A stretch of 64,000 nt of DNA from positions 186,001 through 250,000 of the forward strand of contig JAJTWR010000461.1 of the NCBI GenBank assembly GCA_021613335.1, read 5' to 3'. Source of the DNA: Whitmania pigra. Taxonomy: Eukaryota > Annelida > Clitellata > Hirudinida > Haemopidae. Position numbers and translations under genes: made by a program. Positions 51,801 through 62,800 of this stretch are shown piece by piece; positions within the stretch are counted from its first letter, which is position 1, and every line of letters starts with the position of its first letter. Below the pieces are notes generated by a model. It saw only the letters and a list, made by a program, of their open reading frames with translations. It did no database searches and was not told where the DNA came from.

Positions 51801-51840
51801 TGTCCAATAAATAAAAAGTTAAAGAAATATGTAATTTCAT
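48830..51840 (-). CDS. two-module Ig-like surface protein, tandem copy 3 (poly-Thr stalk)
   Basis: Exons: 51840..51783 (proposed signal peptide, MKLHISLTFYLLDIQ), 51553..51362 (module A), 50023..49700 (module B), 49583..49431 (Thr-rich stalk), 49320..49273 (short stalk), 48936..48830 (hydrophobic tail). All phase 1; 293 residues. Module A: CAEEW, then GTGYYKC. Module B: LKCFVTFW, then FTCRL and FTWNVS, with NLT, NMS, NFT and NVS sequons; the exon is 324 nt, the same as in copy 2. The stalk contains a run of ten Thr from an (ACG/ACA) array. The tail reads ISAGLLLTMFEFLLVAFSII and ends with an Arg-Ile-Phe. The intron between modules A and B holds a hAT element. The signal exon is the least certain part; it was chosen for phase and hydrophobicity. 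Confidence 0.68.
50103..51342 (+). mobile_element. decayed hAT transposon inside an intron of Ig-like gene 3
   Basis: About 1.24 kb. Ends: CCAGTGATATTTCCATT at the left and its imperfect inverse AATGGAAATAACACT at the right. The flanks CGTGCGAG (50095-50102) and CGTGCGAA (51343-51350) look like an 8-bp target-site duplication with one change, the hAT-typical length. Subterminal DNA on both sides is rich in GGAATTAG/AATGGAAAT-like motifs. The inner part carries remains of a transposase on the plus strand. Confidence 0.75.
50459..51054 (+). pseudogene. hAT transposase C-terminal remnant
   Basis: Fragments of the hAT transposase that still read: a segment with LLDPNTDTFNPIPASTCLL and LLHAAKLHI, then after stops a dimerisation-domain block LLSAPASQAYVERIFSLCG. 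The block then frameshifts near 50985, so that the expected QQSLEMKIFLKLN continuation is in another frame. The N-terminal part with BED finger and most of the catalytic core is absent. Not functional as it stands. Confidence 0.8.
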
Positions 51841-52735
51841 TGGTATTCGGGTCGATGTTGAAGAAATTTCACATCTTTAAATTTACAGGGACTTCCATGT
51901 TAAATGCGACTGATCAAACGAATGCTGACTTACGTCATTTATAACTCCGCTTCGAATAAATATGATTTTAAAATATTTTTTTGAAATTAAAGTTTTTCAA
52001 TAATAAAATGTGCAACATCATAGCAACATTATAGACTACAAAGCTTATCTAAAACTTTAATTTCTAAGCGTCGAGGGTTTTAGAAGCTTTTAATTACTTT
52101 AATGTTTGTCGGAATCTTCCAATGTTCATTATCGGTTTATTTTCACCCCATACCTTGATGAACTTCACAGAATCGAACGGCAATTGTGACTGCCAGTAAT
52201 ATTTTTTGTTACAAAATTTGGGATATTACCAACGTCAGTATATTGTTTAATATTACATAAAAAATAGTTTGGTAAAAATTAAAAATTATAAAAAAATCTG
52301 TTTTTGTTGAATGATAAACACAGAAGTCTTCAGGAGGAAAGCTACTAAAAATTATAAATTTCCAAACTAAAATTACCTAACTTAAATTTTTTATACAATT
52401 TTAAAATTATTTTTTTGTAACTACTTCTGCGACTAAGTTTTATTTAAAAATAAAAATGCCACTGGTTTGCACTACAATTTCTTACCAAAAATAATTGTTT
52501 TGGTTTTGGTGCGGAGGGTGAGTGATATTCGGGTTTCATTGAGTGGCCTGCTAGTTTACTAAAATAAGTTTGCTATAAAATTTTTCACGTTGGATTTGAA
52601 TTACAGGAATAAATAATGTGAGAAAAATTAACATTTCATGGTTAAGTTATGTAATCGGATAAAAACAAATTAGAATCTTCTCGAGCCAAACGTTGGAATA
52701 TTCTATGTTCTTTGAAATGTTTTTATGATCAATTG
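51841..52735. other. 5' flank of Ig-like gene 3
   Basis: Very AT-rich; short exon-like frames near 52240 and 52540 were considered as alternative first exons but lack an in-frame Met or a signal-like composition. Confidence 0.45.
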
Positions 52736-54311
52736 TTATAACAGATTTGCGCTGAGCTGCAGAAAGGCTTCATTTCTTTTTTGTTTTTTTCGCTGCTCTA
52801 GAAATGAACTGAATGCCTCGTTGCAAGATTTAACTTTCTGAGCAAGTCCCAGTTTATGTTGCTTTAGAATTCCAACTTTTTTAACCTCAGCTTTTCCTGC
52901 ATTACGAGTGTTTGAACTTGTTTCATTTTTTAAGGGTTCTAGCTTCAGTGGTAGCATCTTTTCAAAACCTCTTGGACTCCTGTGCAGTGGTTTTGAAAGC
53001 TTTTGAATGCTAAATTCCTTGAGCTGTCCCACTTTGTTTACCACTTCGTCACTGCATTCTATTTTTTTTCCAAACTTGTTGCATTGACTTCTAGGATTGT
53101 TTTCATTCCTCATTTGTAAAATCTTTCTGGAGTCCTTCCAGTTGAAAATTTCGTGAGAATCATTACGTATCTCGTCTCCCACGTCCCTCACAACATTGGA
53201 CTGCCTGAGAGCCACAGTAGACATTGTTGTAAGATTTGTTCTCTTCTCTCCCCTAACCTTCAGACTGCTTCTCCTTTGCAGGTAGGCCAATACCTCAGGC
53301 TCCAGTTGAAAGTCGTCTGTTTCAGTTGGCGACGTTGCGTGGGATCTGCGCTGACATGCAGTCAATTGCCTTACGATCTTGTCGAGAATTTGCTCATAAC
53401 TTGGGTCAGCTTTTGCATCACGGCTTGGTGCTAGAACCACGTTGGCAAAGACAACATTCCCTTGGATAATGAGTTGTTTTTTGTCCAGTGATGTTCGTCC
53501 AAAAAGATTCGAAAACAGAACCGTTCTTCTCTCATTTGCAATTCTACAGCCTTCAAAGTCCTGATATTCTTTGTCACTGCTGATGACTTTGCCATACTTT
53601 GACATTTCTTCTTCGACCTTTTCATTGAAAGACATTTAAATCATGTTTAGTAACATAAAATGTCTCAATTACCTTAAAATATTTATATTAAATAGATTTC
53701 AAATTGATTAAAGCATTTGGTTTCATTATCTTATATTTTTTTCGTTCATAGATTTCTAACATATTGTTTAATCCAAATAAATACTTTATGAGCTTTACTG
53801 ACAGCGGAGTCGGACACGTAGAGAGGAACGTTTTCCAAGACGACCTTGACGAATTGTCCGCACTCCCTCACCTCTCCGAGAGGAACCTCTCCTATGCAGA
53901 GCCTTTTCTTTCGCACGAGTTCGTCGAGTTTGTCGACAGAGTTTCTCGTTCTCATGGCAACCCGAATGACCCCTGACCGGCTGCCCCTCAGCTGAGTGAC
54001 GCTGGCTATTTCCTCCGGGTCGATGTCTGCTCTGATCATGGCCTGAAATGATGGATTGATGTTCTTTTCATGTGCCGATGTTTATTAAAAATATAAATTC
54101 CTAAAAAGTATAAATTCTATTTATTTGCCATTATTATTATTATTATTGTGGCAGCAAAGCATTTGGGTTACTGTAAGGCTTAGCGTGGTATTTTTTTGTT
54201 AAATGATTGTTTACTTAAACACCTTTGTCTCACCTGAAGTACTTCAAAATCACTGAATGTGCTTTCTTTCAAAGGCTTCAGATGCCTTGTTAATTCTCCA
54301 CTTTGTTCCAT
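52736..54311 (-). CDS. uncharacterised protein with gag-like/RRM-like segment
   Basis: Exons: 54311..54234, 54042..53785, 53617..52736; introns phase 0; 405 residues. Residues about 27-160 contain a pattern seen in cellular and retroelement gag-like proteins that precede CCHC fingers: a GVIRVAMRTRNSVDKL strand, then LENVPLYVSDSAVSKA, then MSKYGKVISS, then FEGCRIANERRTVLF. This resembles a beta-alpha RNA-binding fold. No CCHC knuckle follows; the last 230 residues are basic and Ser/Asn-rich, probably disordered, ending in a Lys/Arg-rich helix (SSFLEQRKKQKRNE). It could be a host gene or a domesticated fragment of a non-LTR/gag-like element. The introns and intact frame favour a host gene. Function unknown. 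Confidence 0.65.
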
Positions 54312-54339
54312 TTTCTGAAATTTATTAATTAATATTAAT

Positions 54340-54554
54340 GAATATTTATTAACTTTTGAAATCTACGTATTAAGAAATGAATATTTATTAACTTTTGAAA
54401 TCTACGTATTAAGAAATGAATATTTATTAACTTTTGAAATCTATGTATTAAGAAATGAATATTTATTAACTTTTGAAATTTATGTATTAAGAAATGAATA
54501 TTTATTAACTTTTGAAATCTATGTATTAAGAAATGAATATTTATTAACTTTTGA
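54340..54554. repeat. 39-bp tandem repeat, five and a half copies
   Basis: Unit GAATATTTATTAACTTTTGA followed by AATCTACGTATTAAGAAAT, starting at 54340 and repeating every 39 bp. It lies 30-240 bp upstream of the start codon of the gag-like gene, in its 5' untranslated or promoter region. Confidence 0.95.
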
Positions 54555-55176
54555 TCAAATTACCTGATTCTGCATAATCTTATTTCATTTCCTTTTTTTT
54601 TTGGAAAATTGCTTCCTCTCGCCTGCATCGTATATATGCAGTCGCAATTGTTTACGTCGGGGATCCAGATGTTTGGAATGATTGCAAAGCATGCTCCTCT
54701 GGGAATTTTAGGATGGGAATATAAAATTGAACGGGCAGCCTTTATTTGCATTTTACATGATTGTGTTGTTGAAGCATTTTGAGCCATTGACAGCAGAAAT
54801 GTAACAAATGTGTTATTTGTGCATTTAAATTAAATCTTAAATTTTACATCATCGATTTATTCATGATAAAATGGTTGCAAGTAACGTTATTTCCAGAAGC
54901 TTAAGTTTCAAAGTGCCTGACCGAGATAAATTTACAAATAGCCCTCGCAACGATACGCTCTGGGCTTGGGAAATCATTTGGGAATTAAATAGGCAAAATT
55001 GAGAGTCGATATCTTTCAACTTGGCATAATAGAAATTTAATTTTAATAGCAATAAAATCTTTAATATGGATTCTGTTACAACAAATGCAAGGATTAATTC
55101 AAATAAATTAATTAACAAAATGTGTTTGCTAAATTTCCAAGTTTTATTTTGTTTTCCAGTACTGAAATCATAAAAG
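54555..55176. promoter_or_regulatory. divergent 5' region between the gag-like gene and the two-RRM gene
   Basis: The minus-strand gene starts at 54311 and the plus-strand gene at 55177. The start codon at 55177 is preceded by a pyrimidine tract and CAG (about 55158), which suggests a spliced 5' leader. No core promoter element recognised. Confidence 0.35.
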
Positions 55177-57342
55177 ATGGCCATTAAGAAATCTTCCAAA
55201 AGTCTGAAGAATCTCAAGCATGAAGTGAATGACAAAGAAAATATTAAGGTTTTTTATTTTAAATTAAAATTTGTTTCATAGAATGTTAAAGGTGAAATAT
55301 GTTTGTGTTAAATTTTTTATTATCACTGCATGGCTTCTTGATAACATCTGATTTGTGAGTTTTCTTTCTACAGACGCCAAACAAAAAGTTAAAAAATGAC
55401 AAGAAGCACACCGACAGCACGAACAACGATTTGAATCTTTCAAAAATTTCCAAGAAGAAAGTGAGTCTTTATATGTCTTTACTCTTTTCTGTGAAAGCAT
55501 AAAGATTGGAACCAATACCTTTATTTCTTACGAGATGATAACATTCAATGTCGTTGCATTACATTTCAGTTATTAATTGTAAATTTATTGTGTGCAGCAG
55601 GTTGTCGAGACAAAAGATCAGCAGGAAAGAAAGAATTCCGAAGGAAAGAAGGATCGACGAAAGAGTGAATAGATTATTTTATTCTAAATTGGTCGGATCT
55701 TTTGATAATTGTTTTAAATATTACTTCAGAAAGAAGCAGAGAGGATGCAATAGTCGAAGCGACTGAAGAGCATCGATCGAAGAAGCAAAAGGTTGTCAAG
55801 GCAACGGATGGTAAGAATAACAGCAGCGATAAGGAGAAGCCGTCGCAGATCGCGAAACCGCAAGAGTCCAATGGCGCAAAGCCGAAAGTTAACGCTCCGA
55901 AGTATCTGACGTGCGAAGGTAAGTAACAACTTACTTTGCAAGCGTCGAAGTTAATTTATTATAATTAAATAACGAAAAAACAGTTAAAGCCGATTATTAA
56001 TTTGACTCTTTTTTAAATTGTGATTTGTCCGACAGATGCCACAGTTAAACAAGATTTGTTGTTAAAAGGTTAGTACCTGGCTTATGCTCATGCTCCAATC
56101 CTATTGATTGAAATCATCATCATCATCACGATTGTTATCTGCTGAAATGCATCATCATCATCACGATTGTCATCTGCTGAAATCATCATCATCATCACGA
56201 TTGTTATCTGCAGAGCAGAGAGACAAGAGATGTTTGGTCGTTAAGAATCTTAACGCCGACACAACAACTGAGGATCTCCAGATGGCAAGCAGTGGCATTG
56301 TGGAGGTCAGAGTTCGAATCATAAGGAGCAAGAAGGCAGAAGGAAGAAAGTGAGTGCAGATGTGATGCAGACATTACATTGACGTGTTACTTCTTTTTAT
56401 TAGTTCATTGTCAATACTCTCGCAACAACAATTCGTTGTAGGCTGGCATTTCTTGAATTCCAAGATGAGGTTTCATGCAAACAAAATTTGGAATCAGTCA
56501 GAGGGTATCTTGCCACACATCAGCAAGAAGCTGTTGTTGACCTTGCTGAAAGTGAGTTGTTTGCAGATGCTGTGATAATTGCAGTTTAACGTTTGATAAG
56601 CAAATTGAACATTGTATAATTTGACGACGGTTTTGACGCCTTGCAGAGGACCAAGTACATTCGACCAACCTGGCGTTCGATCCGCTGAGACTGTTCGTAA
56701 AGGGATTTGAACCAGGCTGTCGCAAGTCCGAAATAGAAGCACTTTTTCCATCCTCTACCTCTGTCCACGGAGTCTTTAGTAAAGAAGATAAACTGGAGAA
56801 TGAGTGAGTATTGACCAGCCAACCAGGTGCACAAGTTTTTGAGCAGCAGGAGATGTCGATTTCAATTTATCGTCGTCATTCATAACTTCCATTTCCTAGG
56901 CATGTCGTTGTGGCATTTCCCAATGCCAAAGAAAGCTCGCGTGTCAAAGGATTACCTATGACATTCAGGGGGCGCGACCTCCACATGGAGTTCACGAGGG
57001 CAGACAAACGACAGTGCAGAAGGGCTGCTAAGAAGGCCATCAAGATAAGTACGTCGAATGATGATTAGCAGTTTTGATTGTATGAATTATAGTAATTTCA
57101 AGTCTATAAATACTACAAATTATATTTTCTCATGAACAGAGCAAAGAGAAAAGCAAAAGAAATCGAAAGATGCTAAAATTTCTGAGAAGGAACGAGTCGA
57201 ACCTGTAGCCCAGAATTCAGAACAACCCGACAAAAGTTCCAAGCTTCCCAAAAATAGCAAAAAACTGGGAAATGGTGAAGGAAGGCCTCAATTGAAAAAT
57301 GTGAAATCCAAGAAGATATTACCAAAACAGGCGGGCATCTAA
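55177..57342 (+). CDS. two-RRM basic protein, nucleolin-like
   Basis: Probable nucleolar RNA-binding protein. Exons: 55177..55248, 55374..55460, 55598..55664, 55730..55918, 56036..56068, 56214..56349, 56442..56551, 56647..56803, 56900..57048, 57140..57342; phases agree; 400 residues. Residues 1-150 are Lys/Ser/Asp-rich and disordered. RRM1 (about 155-225): CLVVKNL as RNP2, then VEVRVRIIRS and AFLEFQD as the RNP1-like strand. RRM2 (about 246-325): LRLFVKGFEPG, GVFSKEDK, HVVVAFPNAKES, DLHMEFTRAD. The Lys-rich tail ends KILPKQAGI. It lacks the acidic runs and GAR tail of true nucleolin, so the name is only a likeness. The third exon has a GCAGCAG (NAGNAG) acceptor, so one Gln may be optional. 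Poly(A) signal AATAAA at 57385-57390. Confidence 0.82.
56110..56213. repeat. 34-35 bp tandem repeat ending in a splice acceptor, three copies
   Basis: Each unit reads GAAATCATCATCATCATCAC then GATTGTTATCTGCT. In the last copy CTGCT is CTGCA, which makes the CAG acceptor of exon 6 of the two-RRM gene. Confidence 0.93.
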
Positions 57343-57818
57343 AACAGGAAAGCCTAATAGGCTTAAGCTGCATTCTCATCGCCAAATAAACGAGCTATCA
57401 TCACAATGTTGTTTTTGTTTAGAACTGTTTTTACTGGATGAGGGTCCCACATGATTTTAGATTAGATTTCTGCTAATGAACTTGTTACTCATTCGATAGA
57501 GATGCTTTGGAATTACATTATTTGAAACTTGATTAGGAGCTTTAACTATTTACAAATCAGCAATCAAAAAGTTCTTATTCATCGATACAGCAAAGCAGGG
57601 TTTTCGGGTTTATTTCCGGAAAAATCGTGTGGAAGAGAACAATCGTTACATCGTTACGTGATCTTTGCGTTCTGTCTTTCGGGTGATGACCGCATCGATA
57701 GTGATTTCATAATTTCCACGAACTATTCAAATAGGACCACAAAATGGCAGAGGATGATAACAATGAAGTGGTTTGAACACAAATGTCTTCTCATCAATGC
57801 TAAGGTCAAAGGTTATTG
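57343..57818. other. tail-to-tail gap between the two-RRM gene and TOR
   Basis: Less than 500 bp between two convergent stop codons. Only 3' untranslated sequence expected; a 112-codon plus-strand frame crossing into the last TOR exon is not supported. Confidence 0.55.
57385..57390 (+). terminator. poly(A) signal of the two-RRM gene
   Basis: AATAAA 43 bp after the stop codon, followed by a T-rich stretch (TTGTTTTTGTTTAG). Confidence 0.7.
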
Positions 57819-59806
57819 TCACCAAAATGGACACCTGGAAACAGATGGCGGTTATTTTATCTCTTAAGAAAACATCATGTAATGGTGGACATCACAGAAT
57901 TCATTACTCACCATCCTATGTAGCACTGGCATAGGTTCTCGTGGGACATCGCCTGCTCTATGAGTTGCGTGACTTGTGTTGCCACGTCGACCGGGGAATC
58001 TTCGTCCCCGAAGTCGCATCCGGTGAGTTTGTTCCTCACGCGGTTGATGATCGACACGGCCTTCTTGTTCAGTTCTTCGGGAGGGTTCTCAACTTCTGTG
58101 GATAATCGACCAATCATATTTCACCGAGTTCACAAGATTGTATCATAAAACATCTGCCACTAGCTGGAATCACACAGACACATGAGGGCGCTCAATAGGT
58201 GATGAGCGTAATTCATCAAGGCATTTTGATGGCCAATTCATGATAAAAGAAAGAGATGTTCCGTGTTTTAGATGATTAGATCCACCAATCATAACGAATT
58301 TATTATTCAAATACCTGTCGAGCACTCCTGTATCCTTTTAACGCTCGAGCAAGAATGGTCGTAACTCGAAAAGGCGTCTGCGATGGCGATTAAAAATTAA
58401 TAAATAAAATACAAGTAATCAACATAATCATCATCATCTCATGTTAAATCATCTCTCATCAGTCAATCACCTTGTTGATTAGTTGGCATGTTGTATTGGC
58501 TTGACATGGACGAATTCCGTGATCTTGGATCTCTGACATTGGCTGCGAATGTGCATTGAATAATAACAATAATGGCAATAATATCATAAATAATGATAAT
58601 GATAATAATAATAATTAAGTCACTTTGTCTGATTATAAGTTATTATCTGCTCGGGTTGAGCAAACGTTCCTCAAGACGTGCGTTTTACAGAAGAACTTTG
58701 TGATCCAAAACGGCACCATTTATCTCCCGTCCTTGCTACTTAGTTAGTACTTTGTTGAATGCATCAGCTGACCTTCCATAAGTCTCCAGTTGAGCAGAGG
58801 GTCGTAAACAAATGCTTCCAAAACCGCCATCAGGCTGTCTTTGTGGCTCCTCAGCACTTTCATGACGTTCTCGCAAGTCAGTCGATAGTTTCCTTCGATG
58901 CCTGCCACCTAATTATCGAATTGTTATTTTAAATTTGTTTTTTTTTTTTTTAAATTACAATTATCTTAATCGAACAGAGCCGACTTATTTTATTCACGGC
59001 ATCAATTTACCTCCATGGCATTGACAAGCATCCTTGTGAGTCGGAACGGAATCTTCTCTGGAAATTTCTCCCTATTTAAAAAATAAAAAAGTCAAACATC
59101 CACCATCTACCCCTACCCCAGCTACTCACCTTGTCATGGCTACCTCAAAGCAATCTCCAAAGTCAATATGCATGATCTTCCCACTGATCCTGTCCAGCAT
59201 GAGGTTGGACGGATGTCTGTCTCCGAGTCCCAAAATGTAACCGACCATGGACATGACGGCCAGGGAGCGAGTGTAATTGGTGCGTCTCTCGAACCAAACC
59301 TGGGATTATCGTCGCCTCGTTTCGTTGGATTTGGAATTGATTTATAAAAAAAAATCCAAACTCAACTGTCTTACCTCTGAACTGGGGCTTTTGATCCAAA
59401 GTATCTTCGCGAGGTCATCACCGCTGGTGTTTTCGAGGGCGTTTTCGAACACCTCGACCTTCTGCATGAGCATGAGGTGGTCGTAGTCGGGAGCCATCTG
59501 AAATTAAAACATGGAAATGTTCTCGATGAAAATCTTTCAGAGAAATTCATATAAATCAATTTAATCTAATTTAATTTAATCCCGCTTATGCTCTCTCCAT
59601 CTGCCTACCCTGAGCATAATCCTGTGCTCTATGTTCAGAAGAATCTTCTTCTTTTCTCTATAATCCCTGATGAGGGAATGCAGTGTGTCGCAGTTTGGAA
59701 CCCATCCAATGAGGCCTGAGTTGGTGGACAGTGGTATCACCGAGTATCTTTGTATCCTGAATGACAACGATGATGATGATGATGACAATGATGATGATGG
59801 TGGTGG

Positions 59807-59837
<31 letters not shown>

Positions 59838-62800
59838 CAACCACAGTAATCAAATGGCTCGTATTCCAAAGCACACCAACGATATTTTAAAGCCAACATA
59901 ATCCATAACGCATCTAAAAATATCTCACGTCAAGTTGCGTTTTGGCGTCTGCTGATTGTTGAGGAGGACGGAGTTGACGAGGCCAAAGAGTTGCATGACC
60001 CTCTCGTCCTGCCTCAAGTCTTCGTGTCCTTTCAGGAGGAATTGGTATTCGTGGCCGTTGCTTCCTACGTTGAAAATGGAAAAACGGTTAATAAACTGTT
60101 CTTCTTGATTGATGGCAGTCCAATTTCACATAGCTATAGACAAATACAACTTAAAAATATCCATTGATAATTCGTCGATAATATATCACAATAATTATTT
60201 CAACAAAATCGTTGCAAGACCGAAAGGACTTCCAAGCCAACGAGCTGCATCTAAGAAAAGTTGCACAAACCAAATATGCTCAGTTTTCTTGGCCTCTGCT
60301 TCGAGGAAATGACATTGAGGTTGCTCTGAACCCTGTGGATCTTGACGAGTGGTTGGTTCGGGTCGTAGGTCCCCGGGACGCAGAGTTCGAGGTCACGGCA
60401 CTCCAGCAGTTTGGGAGAGACGTATTGCAGTTCCAGAGAAGTAAGCTTTACAATTAAATGACGGACATTACGTAATGTAAAGAAGTTGGTGTCGGTTGTA
60501 AAATTCTTTCATAAATGTATAAAATCACTAGTAATGTTGGAAAGAAATTCAAAACAATGGCAATAACTTCATAAATGTAATTTATTAATTAATTCATTCA
60601 TCCTAAATTAACAAAGCGAGGAATCGAAGTGAAGCAAGAAACCTGCGGCAGTTGTTTGGTTATCCTCCTGAAGACGTGGTAATAAAAGTCCCAGGCCTGA
60701 GTGAGTTCCTTGACGTTCCTGTTGACCTGAAATCTCTTGCAGCATTCGTGAGCCATGTTGAGGTCGTGCCCGTAAGACTGGATGAAAGACGTCTCCTTGA
60801 GGGTCTGAGGACCTGCCTTCATCATGAGGTGCAGCGGTTCGAGGACTGCCATCATTCCGCTGATGTTCTTCTCGCCAAAGTACAACCTCGAGGCTTCCTC
60901 CAGCCCTTCGTGCCAGAGTTCGTGCCACAGAATCGCCACGCGAATGAGTTCCTCGCTCACCAAGAGCGCCTGCTGAACCAACAAGTTGCTGTGCTCTCGC
61001 ATGCTCTTCAGGACGACGTTGGCCGCCTGATTTCGGGTTTGAACCTGCGACTTGCCGACGACCGTGAGCGGGTAGATGAGAGCCTGGGGGTGGTGCTTGC
61101 CGATGTCCTTGAGGAGCTGGACCACCAAACGAGCGACGTTCAACCGAGGAGTGTCGATGCGAGCTATCAGCTGAGGTATGACCTGAATCCAGTTGTCGAT
61201 TTGAACGGTTCTTATGCCGTCGATCAGGGCGCCGTTGACTTCGGACAGGTTACCGTACTCGAACCAAAGGGTGAGCAATCGGAGGGTATCTTGGAGAGAA
61301 TCGGTCGCACCCGAGAGGGCGATGGATCTGAAGTAGCCCTTGATGCTCGCCCTGCAGTACTCCGAGATGGAGCCGCTGTTCAGGACGCTCTCTGCGCTCG
61401 CCTCTCCCTCCATCGTTCTGGCCTGCTTGACGGCAGCGACGACCTCGTAATTGGCGTACGCGAACGAGTGCCAGGCCTTCGCCCAATCCCTGTTGTGTCT
61501 CGTCGCTTCGGCGTAGTAGGACACGGCCTGAACGGCCGAAGACTCGTTGCGTCCGTGGACGATGTTGTGCCACTTGCCCAACTTGAGGAAACACTTGGCC
61601 ACGAGCACGTTGATGTCCTGGGGCGGGGAGGTCGGTTCGTTCCTCGCACTGAGATTGTCGGCGAACACCCGAAGTCGTCTGTAAGCCTCCTGTTGCCTCC
61701 TCTCGGCAGTGTCGCTCCACAGGTGCTTGAGGAAGGCGAACACGACCCTCGGTTCCGCCAGCACCAAAGCCTCGTCGCTCATCTTGTTCGGATCCTCTCC
61801 CAGCAGCATGGAGAGAGTTCGACCGGCGAGAGCGGCTCTGTTGTTCTTCCTGCAGAGTCCGACGTACTTCAACCATCCTCTCACGTCCTGTTTCGGCTCG
61901 ATCACGAGAGATCTGATCTGCAACAGTCTCTGCCAGTCCTCGAGTATGTTCTGACAGCCTCTCAATCTATTCCACCAGATCTCCTTGATCGTCTCCCTCT
62001 TCTCTGGCAACTGCTTGTACTGGATGACCTCGTCGAGTTCCGACAGCATCTGCACGTTCACCATGACCCCGTAAGCTCGACTGTAGCTCTCTCCGACGAG
62101 CGTCGACAGCTCCGTGATCAGGAGGAGCCTGGCCTCTTCTATCATCTTCCGAGCGAGTTCGAAGTCGTCGTAGTGCAGCCCGACGACCGACTGGTAGAAG
62201 TAGCCGTCGTAAGTGTTCTTCGGTATCTTGCCCACGTACCTCTCCATGTCCTTCCAGTGCCCGAGACCCCAGGCGGCTGTCGCGGACATTCTGGCCATGT
62301 TTTCCTTCACGACGTCGTTCACCAGAGGCCACTTCTCCACCGTGATTTCGTGCAACTTACCCCATTCTCCGAGGGCCTCGAGGCATCGCATTCTGCCCAA
62401 GAGGAAGGAGGTGTCGTCCGGATTCTTCTCCTGCTGCCTTTCGTAGGAAGCCAAAGCTCTCGTCCATTCGTGCAACTTTTCGTACCATCTCTCTTGCACC
62501 TTCAGGTCAGCTTTATGATGCTTCCTGGCATATTCGAGAATCCCGATGGCTGCTTCCGGCTGTTGGAGTTTGTTGTTTATGCTAATGAGGCTCTCCAATA
62601 TCTGATTGGTCGGTCCCTTGTGAAACTCCTCCTCATTGAAATGAAGTGCCTTGGCATAGGCCCTGCACGTAACTGCACATTCGCTGAGGACTTTAAGATT
62701 CAGCGGCAGCGAGCACTGAGAATCGTTCGGCCTCTCGCAGTGTTCCATGAACTCCCTCAGATTGAGAACGGTTTGGGTGATCTCCACGACCTCCGAGGTG

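Noticed and set aside
43171..51840. One single long gene with six Ig-like modules
   Set aside because: Each A-B pair has its own in-phase signal-peptide exon upstream and hydrophobic stop-containing exon downstream, so three genes explain the block better.
54340..54554. Regular 39-bp repeats that might suggest a CRISPR array
   Set aside because: There are no unique spacers; units are directly adjacent, and the DNA is animal nuclear sequence.
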